From the NCBI GenBank assembly GCA_036925085.1, contig JAUPFP010000011.1, positions 4,927,628 to 4,991,627 on the forward strand: 64,000 nucleotides of DNA. The letters run 5' to 3'. The translations under genes and the position numbers were made by a program. This document shows, piece by piece, positions 33,190-45,100 of the stretch (positions within the stretch are counted from its first letter, which is position 1; every line of letters begins with the position of its first letter). This stretch comes from Brachycybe producta. Lineage: Eukaryota; Arthropoda; Diplopoda; Playtdesmida; Andrognathidae. The notes under the pieces are model-generated. The model had not been told where the DNA came from. It ran no database searches and saw only the letters and a program-made list of their open reading frames with translations.

Positions 33190-35325
33190 TTTTGCCCCAA
33201 ATTTGTGTCCATTTTCGCCACCATTTGTGTGCACAATTTCGCCGCCGTTTTGTGGCCATTTTTGCAACCGTTGTGTCCATTTCGCCGCTATTTTGTGTGC
33301 ACATTTTTGCAGTCATTTTGTCTCCATTATCGACGCCATTTTCGTCGCCATTTTGTGTCCATTTTTGCCACCGTTTTGTCCATTTTTGCCACCATTTTGT
33401 ATTCATTTTGTGTCCATTATCGAAGCCATTTTGTGTCCATTATCGACGCCATTTTGTGTCCATTATCGACGCCATTTTGTGTCCATTATAGACTCGATTT
33501 TGTGTCCATTATTGACGCCATTGTGTGTCCATTTTTGACGCCATTTTCGTCTCCATTTTGTGTCCATTGCCGCCGCCATTTTGTGTCCATTTTCACCGCC
33601 ATTTTATGTCATTTTTTGCCACCATTTTGTGTCCATTGCCGCCGCCATTTTGTGGCAATTTTAGCCGCCATTTTGTGGCAATTTTCGCCGCCATTTTGTG
33701 TCCATTTTTGCCGCCATTTTGTGTCCATTTTCGCCGCCATTTAGTGTATTTTTGCTGTCATTTTTTGTTCATTTTGTGTCCATTTTCGCTGCCATTTTGT
33801 GTTCATTTTCGCCGCCATTTTGTGCCCATTTTCGCCACCATTTTGTGTGCACATTTTTGCCACCATTTGTGTGCACAATTTCGCCGCCATTTTCGTTGCC
33901 GTTTTGTGGCCATTTTTGCAACCGTTTTGTGTCCATTTCGCCGCCATTTTGTGTGCACATTTTTGCCGTCATTTTGTCTCCATTATCGACGCCATTTTCG
34001 TCGCCATTTTATGTCCATTTTTGCCACCGTGTTGTGTCCCTTTTCGCCACCAATTTGTGTCTCTTATCAACGCCATTTTGTGTCCATTATCGACGCCATT
34101 TTGTGTCTATTATAGACGCCATTTTGTGTCCATTATTGCCGCCATTGTGTGTCCATTTTTGACGCCATTTTCGTCTCCATTTTGTGTCCATTTTTGACAC
34201 CATTTTCGTCTCCATTTTGTGTCCTTTTTTGCCACCATTTTCGCCGCCATTTTGTGTCCATTTTTGCCGCCATTTTGTGTCCATTGCCACCGCCATTTTG
34301 TGGCTGTTTTGTGTCCATTTTGTGTCCATTTTGTGTCAATTTTTGCCGCCGTTTTGAGTACACTTACGCTGATATTTTGTCGCCATTTTGTGTCCATGTT
34401 CGCCGCCATTTTGTGTCCATTGCCACCGCCATTTTGTGGCTGTTTTGTGTCCATTTTGTGTCCATTTTGTGTCAATTTTTGCCGCCGTTTTGAGTACACT
34501 TACGCTGATATTTTGTCGCCATTTTGTGTCCATGTTCGCCGCCATTTTGTGTCCATTTTCGCTGCCATTTTGTGTATTTTTGCTGTCATTTTTTGTCCAT
34601 TTTATGTCCATATTCGCCGCCATTTTGTGTTCATTTTCCCCGCTATTTTGTATTCAATTTTGCCCCAAATTTGTGTCCATTTTCGCCACCATTTTGTGTG
34701 CACATTTTCGCCACCATTTGTGTGCACAATTTTGCCGCCATTTTCGTCGCCGTTTTGTGGCCATTTTTGCAACCGTTTTGTGCCATTTCGCCGCCATTTT
34801 GTGTCCATTTTTGCCACCGTTTTGTGTCCCTTATCAACGCCATTTTGTTTCCATTATCGACGCCATTTTGTGTCCATTACTGATGCCATTGTGTCCATTT
34901 TTGACGCCATTTTCGTCTCCATTTTGTGTCCATTTTTACCACCGTTTTGTCCATTTTCGCCACCATTTTGTATCCATTTTGCCGCCATTTTGTGTCCATA
35001 TTCGCCGCCATTTTGTGTCCATTGCCGCCGCCATTTTGTCGCTGTTTTGTGTCCATTTTGTGTCAATTTATGTCGCCATTTTGTGTGCATGTACACCGCC
35101 ATTTTGTGTCCAGTTTCGCCGCCATTTCGTGTAAATTTTTGTTACCATTTTATGTCCATCTTCACCTCCATTTGGTGTCTATTTTCGCTGCCATTTTTTG
35201 TCCATTTTCGCTGCCATTTGGCGTTCATTTTTACCACCATTTTGTGTTCATTTTCGCCGCCATTTTGTCCATTTTCGCTGCCATTGTGTCCATTTTTGTC
35301 GCCATTTTGTGTCTAAATGGACACA
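33190..35325. repeat. 23-24-bp minisatellite, orientation 1 (GCCATTTTGTGTCCATTTT)
   Basis: About 90 units built from the alternation GCCGCCATTTTGTG / TCCATTTTCGCC. Variants (ATTATCGACGCC, GTGCACATTTTCGCC) form higher-order blocks, and a block near 34240-34400 repeats at about 34410-34560. Frames of several hundred codons here are repeat artefacts without stops. Confidence 0.9.
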
Positions 35326-35345
35326 AAATGGCGGCGAAAATGGAC

Positions 35346-35858
35346 ACAAAATGGCTGCTTTCCGAATTTTCTCTGTGTTCTTCCTCCTGATGACTATAAA
35401 GTGCCACCTGGCGGATTTCATTTTGCACTTTACAATAACTCTACAACCGGATGTGGCCACACCAGCACCACCTACCGGACCTCTTCTCTTCACTCATCAT
35501 AGTTCCTCACCTGCCACCTGCCACTTTATCCAGAGCCATCCACCAGTGAGGACAACTGAATTAAACCATCTGATCATCTCTTCTTGTTCAATAAGCATTT
35601 TGCTTTGTTGAAAAATCATCAATCTTCCATTTCTACATTGAATTGCTCTGCTTTTGAATAAATCAAATTCTGGGACGTGTGGTCACCACACCAGAATTTA
35701 TTACACTTTTGAGCATTTCAGCTTTCTTCATCACCTCTTTCCTAGAAAGTTCAGCCATCTTGGACTTTTATTCCTTTGACTTTTTTTTTCTTTTTCTTTG
35801 TTCTTTTTCCATCTTGGAGTTTTGTCTATGTGTTCTTTACACACGCAAATGAACACAA
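35346..35858. other. Unique spacer between the two opposed minisatellite arms
   Basis: Non-repetitive. It has a short plus-strand frame of unknown significance (35317-35502), a GTGTGGTCACCACAC palindrome near 35679, AATAAATC at 35658 and a T-rich tract. It could be the body of the element that carries the minisatellite. I do not recognise it. Confidence 0.4.
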
Positions 35859-35859
35859 A

Positions 35860-38800
35860 ATGGCGGCGAATATGGACATAAAATTGCAGCAAAAATGGAC
35901 ACCAAATGGCGACAAAAATGGACACAAAATGGCGGCGAAAATGGACACAAAATGGCGGCGAAAATGGACACAAAATGGCGGCGAAAATGAACACAAAATG
36001 GCGGCAAAAATGAACACAAAATGGCAGCAAAAATGAACACAAAATGGCAGCAAAAATGGCCACAAAATGGACAAAAATGGCAGCAAAAATACACAAAATG
36101 GCAGCGAAAATGGACACAAAATGGCGGCGAAAACTGACATAAAATGGCGGCAAAAATGGACACAAAATGGCGACAAAATGTACACAAAATGGCAGCGAAA
36201 ACTGACATAAAATGGCGTTGATAATGGACACAAAATGGCGTCGATAAGGGACACAAAATGGCAGCGAAAATGGACACAAAATGGCGGCGAAAACTGACAT
36301 AAAATGGCGGCGAAAATGGACACAAATTGGCGACAAAATGGCGGCGTAAGTGTACACAAAATGGCGGCAAAAATTGACACAAAATATACAGAAAACAGCG
36401 ACAAAAATGGACACAAAATGGCGTCAATAATGGACACAAAATGGCGTCAATAATGGACACAAAATGGCGTCAATAATGGACACAAAATGGCGGCAAAATG
36501 GTGGCAAAAATGGACACAAAATGGAGATGAAAATGGCGTCAAAAATCGACACAAAATGGCGTCAAAAATCGACACAAAATGGCGTCAAAATGGATACAAA
36601 ATGGCGTCAATAATGGACACAAAATGGCGTCGATAATGGACACAAAATGGCGTCGATAATGGACACAAAATGGCGTCGATAATGGACACAAAATGGCGTC
36701 GATAATGGACACAAAATGGCGTCGATAATGGACACAAAATGGCGTCGATAATGGACACAAAATGGCGGCGAATATGGACACAAATTGGCAACAAAAATGG
36801 ACACAAAATGGACAAAAAATGGCAGCAAAAATAGACACCAAATAGAGGCGAACATGGACATAAAATGGTAACAAAAATTTACATGAAATGGCGGCGAAAA
36901 TGAACACAAAATGGCAGCGAAAATGGACACACAATGGACAAAAAATGGCAGCAAAAATAGACACCAAATGGAGGCGAACATGGACATAAAATGGTAACAA
37001 AAATTTACACGAAATGGCGGCGAAAATGAACACAAAATGGCGGCGAAAATGGACACAAAATGGCGGCAAAAATGAACACAAAATGGCAGCGAAAATAGAC
37101 ACAAAATGGACAAAAAATAGCAGTGAAAATAGACACAAAATGGCAGCAAAAATGGACACCAAACGGCGGCGAAAATGGACAAAATGGCGGTGAAAATGGA
37201 CACAAAATGGCGGCGTAAGTGTACACAAAATGACGGCAAAAATTGACACAAAATGGCGGCGAAAATGGACAAAATGGCGGTGAAAATGGACACAAAATGG
37301 AGACGAAAATGGCGTCAAAAATGGACACAAAATGGAGACGAAAATGGCGTCAGAAGTGGACACACAATGGCGTCAATAATGGACACACAAGGGCGTCAAT
37401 AATGGACACACAAGGGCGTCAATAATGGACACAAAATGGCGTCTATAATGGACACAAAATGGCGGCAAAATGGATACCAAATGGCGGCGAAAATAGACAA
37501 AACGGTGGCAAAAATGGACACAAAATGGAGACGAAAATGGACACACAATGGCGTCAATGATGTACACAAAATGGCGTCTATAATAGACACAAAATGGCGT
37601 TGATAATGGACACAAAATGGCGTTGATAAGGGACACAAAATGGCGGCTAAAAGGGATACAAAACGGTGGCAAAAATGAACACAAAATGGCAGCGAAAATG
37701 GCGCCGATAATGGAGACAAAATGACGGCAAATATGTGCACACAAAATGGCGGTGAAATGGACACAAAACGGTTGCAAAAATGGCGACGAAATTGTGCACA
37801 CAAATGGTGGCGAAAATGTGCACACAAAATGGTGGCGAAAATGAACACAAATTTGGGGCGAAATTGAATACAAAATAGCGGCGAAAATGAACACAAAATG
37901 GCGGCGAATATGGACACAAAATTGCAGCAAAAATGGACACCATATGGCGACGAAAATGGACACCAAATGGCGGCGAAAATGGACACAAAATGGCGGCGAA
38001 AATGGACACAAAATGGCGACGAATATGAACTCAAAATGGCGGCGAAAATGGACACAAAATGGCGGCAAAAATGAACACAAAATGGCAGCGAAAATGGACA
38101 CAAAATGGACAACAAATGGCAGCAAAAATAGACACCAAATGGAGGCGAACATGGACATAAAATGGTAACAAAAATTTACATGAAATGGCGGCGAAAATGG
38201 ACACAAAATGGCAGCAAAAATGAACACAAAATGGTGGCAAAAACTGACATAAAATGGCGGCGAAAATGGACAAAATGGTGGCAAAAATGGACACAAAATG
38301 GAGACGAAAATGGCGTCAAAATTGTGAGCTTTTGACATCAACCAATATTTATTACCAACCTTTAGATGACATTTTCCACACTTCGTTTCTTCTCTGAACA
38401 GTATGGTACCTGCACAGAGAAGATCCAATCTGTAGAGAGAGCTGGATGGAGACAGATTGTAGTCACTCTTCTGCATGGGGGTGAAATCGATGCAGGAGAG
38501 TGGCGGCCATCTCTCTCTCTTTCGGTTGATGCTGATATACATCTTCTCCATCGGTATAGGAAAGAACTGAGGAACAAAGATCAACACGGTCCTTTTATAC
38601 CTTGGACCTGTGTACACCTGCGAGGTGTAACCAGGTCCAAGTGACCATGGTCCTTTATATATCAATCCGCCGCTTGGGCATGAGTCAGAAAGGTGAGTCA
38701 GAGAAGAGGGAGGGACGGTTGAGAGTTGTTTACCCCCCCCCCCCCCCCCCCCGGGCTATGGTTTTGGCGGGATCACGATTTACAGGGTAACACACAATGG

Positions 38801-39362
38801 TGTCAATAATGGGCACAAAATGGCGTCGATAATGGACACAAAATGGCGTCGATAAGAGACACAAAATGGCAACGAAAAGGGACACAAAATGGTGGCAAAA
38901 ATGGACATAAAGTGGCGACGAAAATGGCGTCGATAATGGAGACAAAATGATGGCAAAAATGGACATAAAGTGGCGACGAAAATGGCGTCGATAATGGAGA
39001 CAAAATGATGGCAAAAATGTGCACACAAAATGGCGGCGAAATGGACACAAAACGGTTGCAAAAATGGCCACAAAACGGCGACAAAAATGGCGACGAAAAT
39101 GTGCACACAAATGGTGGCGAAAATGGACACAAAATTGGGGCAAAATTGAATACAAAATAGCGGCGAAAATGAACACAAAATGGCGGCGAATATGGACACA
39201 AAATTGCAGCAAAAATGGACACAAAATAACTGCAAAAATGGACACCAAATGGCGACGAAAGTGGACACAAAATAACTGCAAAAATGGACATGAAATGGTG
39301 CCGAAAATGGACACAAAATAACTGCAAAAATGGACATGAAATGGTGCCGAAAATGGACACAA
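35860..39362. repeat. 23-24-bp minisatellite, orientation 2 (AAAATGGCGGCGAAAATGGACAC)
   Basis: The same unit as 33190-35325 but inverted, starting in fact at 35316-35345 and continuing from 35860. It is interrupted by an LTR at 38323-38792. Higher-order duplications are visible: a block of about 120 bp at 36838-36960 is repeated at 36960-37085, and a block at 38880-38950 is repeated at 38905-39010. Confidence 0.9.
38323..38792 (-). mobile_element. Family L LTR inside the minisatellite, internally deleted
   Basis: Minus strand, from a decayed TGTAACACCC end (38783-38792) to AAGCTCACA at 38323. Keeps the GGTATAAAAGGAC promoter and a long C-run (38732-38752). It is about 220 bp shorter than the copy at 22395. 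It lacks the stretch with the polyadenylation signal. Confidence 0.7.
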
Positions 39363-39364
39363 AA

Positions 39365-40030
39365 TGACTTTGAATGACTAAAGTGACCTTCAAAATTATT
39401 TTTTAATTTTTTTTTAAAATTATTTTTTAATTACCTTGAGTGACCTTTAATGTCCTTGAATTGGCCTTAAAAATTATTTTTTGAATAAAAAAATATTTTA
39501 AAATAACCTTGAGTGTCCTTGAAATGACCTTGAAGTGACTTTCAAAATCATTTCTTTGAAGAAAAAAATTATTTTTAAAATGACCTTGAGTGACCTTGAA
39601 GTGATTAACAAATCATTTTTGAAAAAAATATTTTTAAATGACCTTGAGTGACCTTGAAGTGACTCAAAATTATTCTTTGGAAGAAAAAATATTTAAATGA
39701 CCTTGAGTGACCTTGAAAGTCATTCAAAATAAAATTTTCAAAAAAATATTTTTGAATGTCACCTCAATGTCATTTCAAGGTCACTTAAATGACCTTAAAT
39801 GACAACTAATTTTTTTAAAACAAATTAAAAACGTTTAAATGACCTTTAAGTGACCTTCACAATTATTTTTGGGAAAAAATTTAAATTTAAAATGACCTTG
39901 AAAATTATTTAAGAAAATTGTGTTTAAATGACCTTTAATTGACTTTGAAGTGACCTTGAAATTTAAAAAAAATTGAAAAATGTTTTTAAAGGTCACTTCA
40001 AGGTCACTCCAGGGCCTTAATGACCTTGAT
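39365..40030. repeat. Tandem array of TGACCTTGA-containing units
   Basis: Imperfect units of about 65 bp combine (A)TGACCTTGAGTGACCTTGAAGTGACT with an AT-rich ATTATTTTTGAAAAAAATATTTTT segment. At least twelve exact TGACCTTGA / TCAAGGTCA occurrences are readable, mostly in one orientation but reversed near 39777 and 40000. Confidence 0.85.
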
Positions 40031-40369
40031 AGCAGAGATTTATTTAGATCTAACAAGATGAATGCAAACTGAAGACAATTTTAAACGTTCTTGTACTTCC
40101 TGAGTTAAAATAATTCCTCCTTTGGTGCACCAAACAAGGATGAAGTAACTCCATGCTGAGGGGTTATCTGCAGAGGATTACCATCGAAGCAGTGTTTAGA
40201 AAGGATCCAAACATTATGGTACAGTTAAACAAGAAATGGTTAGCTTTCCTTATAACTGGTTATTTTATGTTTAAAATGACCTGTTCAGGAAGATTGCTGC
40301 TAAGAATTAGGTTAATTTCATAATTTTTGATCGATGAGAACCAGTGTTTAAACCATGTTTAAAATAATT

Positions 40370-41170
40370 GACATTTTATTTGAAAATGTTTGTTATTTTT
40401 AAAGTACCTGCTTAATAAAAAAACGTCAAAATGAATCGTATTTGGTGGAATCAATGTGCCACCAAACAACATCAATCAGAAACTAAAACACTAAAAAGTA
40501 TACTCCTCTATTCAAAAATATCGATACATCGATATTTAATCTTTTTTGCTTGTGTTGTCACTTCACATTATTTTAATTCATTATTCAAATACATGTATTT
40601 CCTATTAATTTCGAAGTCCTATGGATTTAACATTTGAATTCTACCATATGTCACGTTGCTTGCGAGTTGATTGGAACATTCTATATGACTAGGGAATACA
40701 TGTATTTGATTAAGGAATTATGGAAATGTGACGTGACAAAATTTGCCAGTAAATTGCATGCCAGCAGTTCTGCCCAGCACTAAGATTTTGTTCTCCTTGT
40801 TTCCTTTATGAGCGTCATCAATTTCTAATTGGTTTGTTACTTGGTCTGATGTCACATGCCTCGCCCTTTTATGTGGGACGGCAATTTCTAATCGGTTAAT
40901 ATTTGGTCTGACGCTCATAAAAGGGCGGGGCAAACAAAATCTTAGTGCTGGGCAGAACTGCCTGTCTAAATTGAGGGGTAACTTTCGTTTTTTAGAATTT
41001 TAAAATGGCGTTATTTGATGAGTCATAAAAGTCACTTCATTTTTAAAATTTTTCTTATTATTTGAATCACTTATTTTTAATTTTAAAAATTATTTTGTCA
41101 ATCATTATTGGGTAAGTCTTGACAATATTTCAACGAAAAATCCTGGGGGTAATTGGTCTCTTTAAAGTGA
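40370..41170. repeat. Dispersed repeat shared with 44100-44630
   Basis: Shared blocks in the same order: TGTGCCACCAAACAAC, TGTTGTCACTTCACATT, GGGAATACATGTATTTGATTAAGGAATT, TTTAAAATGGCGT and GTCACTTCATTTTTAA. This copy is interrupted by a family P MITE at 40763-40964. The element class is unknown. Confidence 0.65.
40763..40964. mobile_element. Family P palindromic MITE copy
   Basis: Arms GCAGTTCTGCCCAGCACTAAG and its complement (40945-40964) enclose ATTGG, TGATGTCACATG, GCCCTTTTATG and CTCATAAAAGGGCGGGGC. Confidence 0.75.
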
Positions 41171-41311
41171 CAGCAACAAAAGATATGATGAGTGCAATAG
41201 AAAGCCCATATATTTATGTTTTATAATTGAATTTATAAATTAAAATTATTTTATGCCAAGGGTTCGAAAAAATAAATTTTGCAATCATTAATGTCAACAC
41301 CTTTGGTTACA

Positions 41312-41852
41312 TTATTATATATATTAAGCCAAGTCTGTGTGTGTGTGACGTCGGAATTTATATAAATTTAAATGAATAAATGAACCGCTTTTTTTTTCTC
41401 AAGGTCAACTATATGTTGCACACTCCCCATCCAAGAAGCCCATTGATATTAAATTGGAGAGGGGAAAAGGTTGGAAAGTGTACAGGGGGGAGGAGAGAGA
41501 GAAACATGGAGGGGGAAAAGTGGGAGGGGGTGATTGAAATTGAAATGAAAGGAGTAAAAAAGGAACAAACGACGCGCATGAGCACACCAGAGAAAATGAA
41601 AAGCTCATTTTCTCTTTCAAATATAAAAAGGGGCGGGGATAATAGTAGCAAAATTAAACTACAATTTATCACACGCAATTGTGCCCAGCACTAGAATTTC
41701 TTTTCCTCCGCCTTCTAATGACGTCAGACCAAGTAACAAACCAATTAGAAATTGATGACGTTCATAAAAGGGCTGAGCAAAAGAATTTCTAATGCAGGGC
41801 ACAATTGCCTGTGAATTTTGCTCCCGTCATTTATGACGGGTTACCCCACTAG
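41312..41852 (+). mobile_element. Non-autonomous Helitron-like element, complete copy with nested MITE
   Basis: The 3' end has the Helitron signature: an 8-bp-stem hairpin (CCCGTCAT/ATGACGGG, 41823-41840), 8 bp, then CTAG (41849-41852) followed by T. The 5' side has an AT-rich start, then AAGCCAAGTCTGTGTGTGTG. It carries no Rep/helicase. A family P MITE is nested at 41671-41812. Relatives: 45720-45804 and 46561-46985. Confidence 0.65.
41671..41812. mobile_element. Family P MITE nested in the Helitron
   Basis: Arms CAATTGTGCCCAGCACTAG and (GCAGGG)CACAATTG, with GACGTCAGACC, CCAATTAG and TTCATAAAAGGGC. The left half is shortened. Confidence 0.65.
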
Positions 41853-42167
41853 TAGTATTATACAAGTGCATATGTGCAATAACCAGTTTAATCCATAATA
41901 AAATACATTTATTGCAACATTTTATTTTTTTGCATAAATTTGCATTCTGATTTTGAAATTTTTTTGGTGAAAATCTCTTAAATTCTTTCAGTTTGCATAA
42001 AACGAACAATTTTTAACAATGATTTGCACATTTTTGAATTTTTATTTGCAAAGATGACTTTGCCTAAACTATCATATGCCATATGACCACACACACATAA
42101 TGCAACATAGATCCATAGGATTCCTTGAATCCCCTTGAATCCCCTATCAAAAGTTACCTTCAGTGTT

Positions 42168-45100
42168 TTATTGTTTCCACAAGTTCAAGTCTAGTTTCGG
42201 TTGATCACGACAAGAAACAGCAACATTTCTATATTAGAAGTAACAAAATTAGAAACAAGAAGGAAATACATAAAGCAATTATGGTTATTATTCGTAAATG
42301 TTTGTAAGTATAGCACCAGTAGGACATTAGCATAATTTTTACTTTCAATGTAATTATGTTATCTATGTAAATATTACCTTTGAGACGAATTCAAAAAGAC
42401 GTTGCGTTGCACTTGTGTCAAAGAGGACATGCCCACATTATCACAAATAATGCCTCCTAGTGTCCGCTGACGAAGATTAATTAATTGATCTGCAGTAAAA
42501 CTTCCAGCTTGTGATCCATGGGTGAAAAAGAAACGGTCAGCATACAAAACTCTGTTAAACTGTGTTGCCAGAATGCAGGCAAATGTTGGTCCCACAATAC
42601 TGCCTTTCAGTGGTTTCTCTGAAATTCCGGCCGACCATAAATCAATATCATCTACGTCACTAAAAAAATAGATTCGCAAATATTACTAGCAACAAGTTTC
42701 AGTAAATGTGAAACTAATTTTACTATTGTGGTGACTAAATTGATATTTGATTTGGTTTTCTCCCCTGAATGATGCCACTGCAGTAATTATGCTCCATACG
42801 GTTTTTTTTGGGGGGGGGAAATTTGGCATTGTTTATGGCATTATCTTTAAACATTTTGTGGCAGTTTGAAAATAACCCATTCTTTGGTTTTTCCATAAAA
42901 ACTTTTTGAGTTATTCAAACTGTCATGAAATGTTAAAAGAGTTAATCATGAAAAGACTTAGCATTCTCAGGAACAGGTGACAATTATTGAGCTATATGAT
43001 AAAAGAAATTAATTATTCAAAAAGCTATTGAGTTCAAACATTTTATGCTATTGTAAACGTAACTACAGATATTCGGATTTAGTTTATGACATGTTCGATA
43101 TGCATGCCATCAATGGCTATGATGTGGTGCAGACAAATAGCAAAATTCTGCACAACTCGCTGAAGTGTCTGGACATCGATGCTTTCAATGACCTTCTGGA
43201 TGGCAGTTTTGAGCTCAGCGATGGTTTTGGGGTTTTTTGTGTAAACTTTGTCTTTAATATTGCCCCACAAAAATGAGTCACAAGGTTAGGGCTGCTATTG
43301 CTGGAATAGTAGGCCTTGACGATGGATATCCGCTCAGAAATGCTGTATTTTGACATTTTCACTGAAAAATAAAAATCAACAACAATGAGCGTGCGCATGT
43401 GCACAAAAAATCCCAACATGTGGACGGATACCATTCTGTTCGTTTAGTTGCAAAACATGAGCTTTTTACAGCTGAATACATCCTTTAGTGTAAATAAGCT
43501 TGGTGATTGGTTAAATGCTGAGATTACATTTTTTGGCAGTACATTAAGAACTCTAGGCAGGGCATGGAATCCATACCCACCACTTCTAAATATAAATGGT
43601 GAGCTTATTTCAGACTCAGTAGAAAAGACATGCATATTAAATTATCAATGCAAATGTGTTTTTTTGGTTAGATGATAGAATTTCACCTCAGGTTACTAAA
43701 TCTCCTTTTTCTATGGACCCTATTGCTATAAAACTTTGAAGGTCTAGCCAAACAGCATATCGGCTTAGATATAAGAGCAGTGTCCAGATAAAATTCCTCC
43801 AATCATTTTACGAAGTACCTACATCTATTCCGACAATCTCTAGATCTAGGTGTTGTTCCTGAAATGTGGGATAATAGCATATGTAAGTCCAATTTTAAAA
43901 TTTGGAGATATCAGGTAACTAAGACCAATGTCTTTCACATGAATAGCTGGCAAGATTCTGCAAAACATCATTTACTAGAACTCTATATCATTTTTAACAG
44001 TGAACAATATTTGTAACAATCAGCATGGGTTTATTAAAGAGACCATTACCTCCAGAAATTTCTTGTCAAAATATTGCCAAGAATTATTCAACGATTTACC
44101 AAAACAATTTTTAAAATTTAAAATAAGTGATTATTATTATTTAAAAAATTAAAAATCCATTGACTTTATGTAAATAAACTTTATCAGATAGATGTGCCAC
44201 CAAACAACAACCATTGGCAACAAAAAACCCAAAGTCTACTTCTATATGCATATTCTGATGTGTTGTCACCAGCTCACATTACTTTCATTTCAAAGTACTA
44301 TGGATTTAATATGTGAATTATTCCAAATGGAAGGCTGTATTGAGTTGAATATGAATAGGGAATACATGTATTTGATTAAGGAATTCTGGAAATGTGAAGA
44401 GACAACCTTTGCCACAAAAATGGGGGGGGGGAAGACTTTCGTTTTGGGAAATTTAAAATGGCGTCGTTTGGTGAATTAGGAAAAGTCACTTCATTTTTAA
44501 GTTTTTTATAGTTTCATTGACTTATTTTAAAATTTAAAAATCGTTTAATCATTGAATAATTCTTGACAATATTTTGAAAAGAAATTTCTAGAGGTAATGG
44601 TCCCCTTAAAGGGCAATTATCATGTGAACCACAACTTATACTTTTAGTTGATGATCTACAAATACTAATGGATAAGAGTAGCCATGTAGATTTAGTCTTC
44701 ATCGATTTCTGTAAACTTTGTAAAGCATTGACACAGTTCCACACACTAGGTTACTGGTAAAAGTCGCTGGATATGTTAGGTGATCAGGTTTGTAATTGGA
44801 TTTGGTTGTTCTTAAATAATAGGAAACAAAGTGTTGTTGGTGGTGCTGTATCAGATTGGGCAATGGTTACTTTACGGGTTACTCAGTCTAGTGTTCTTGG
44901 TCCACTACTATTGCTCTTAATCATAAAAAATCTCTTTAAATAAGGAATACGTAGTAATTGTAGACTTTGCTGATATGATGTTTATTTATAATGAAGTAAC
45001 TAATGGTGAGGATTGTAGCATCATTGAGCAACATTTTCAAGCTATAGATGCATGATGTGAAAGATGACAGTTGCAGTTTAATAAAAACTAGGGATGGGCC

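Noticed and set aside
35198..35611. Possible small gene in the spacer between the minisatellite arms
   Set aside because: The longest frame starts inside the minisatellite, no domain is recognisable, and two frames compete.
33106..39393. Many long open frames (up to 430 codons) of Phe/His/Cys/Pro or Lys/Trp/Thr-rich composition
   Set aside because: They arise from the 23-24-bp minisatellite, occur in several frames on both strands, and contain no domain. The 38665-37373 frame is a fusion of LTR and minisatellite sequence.
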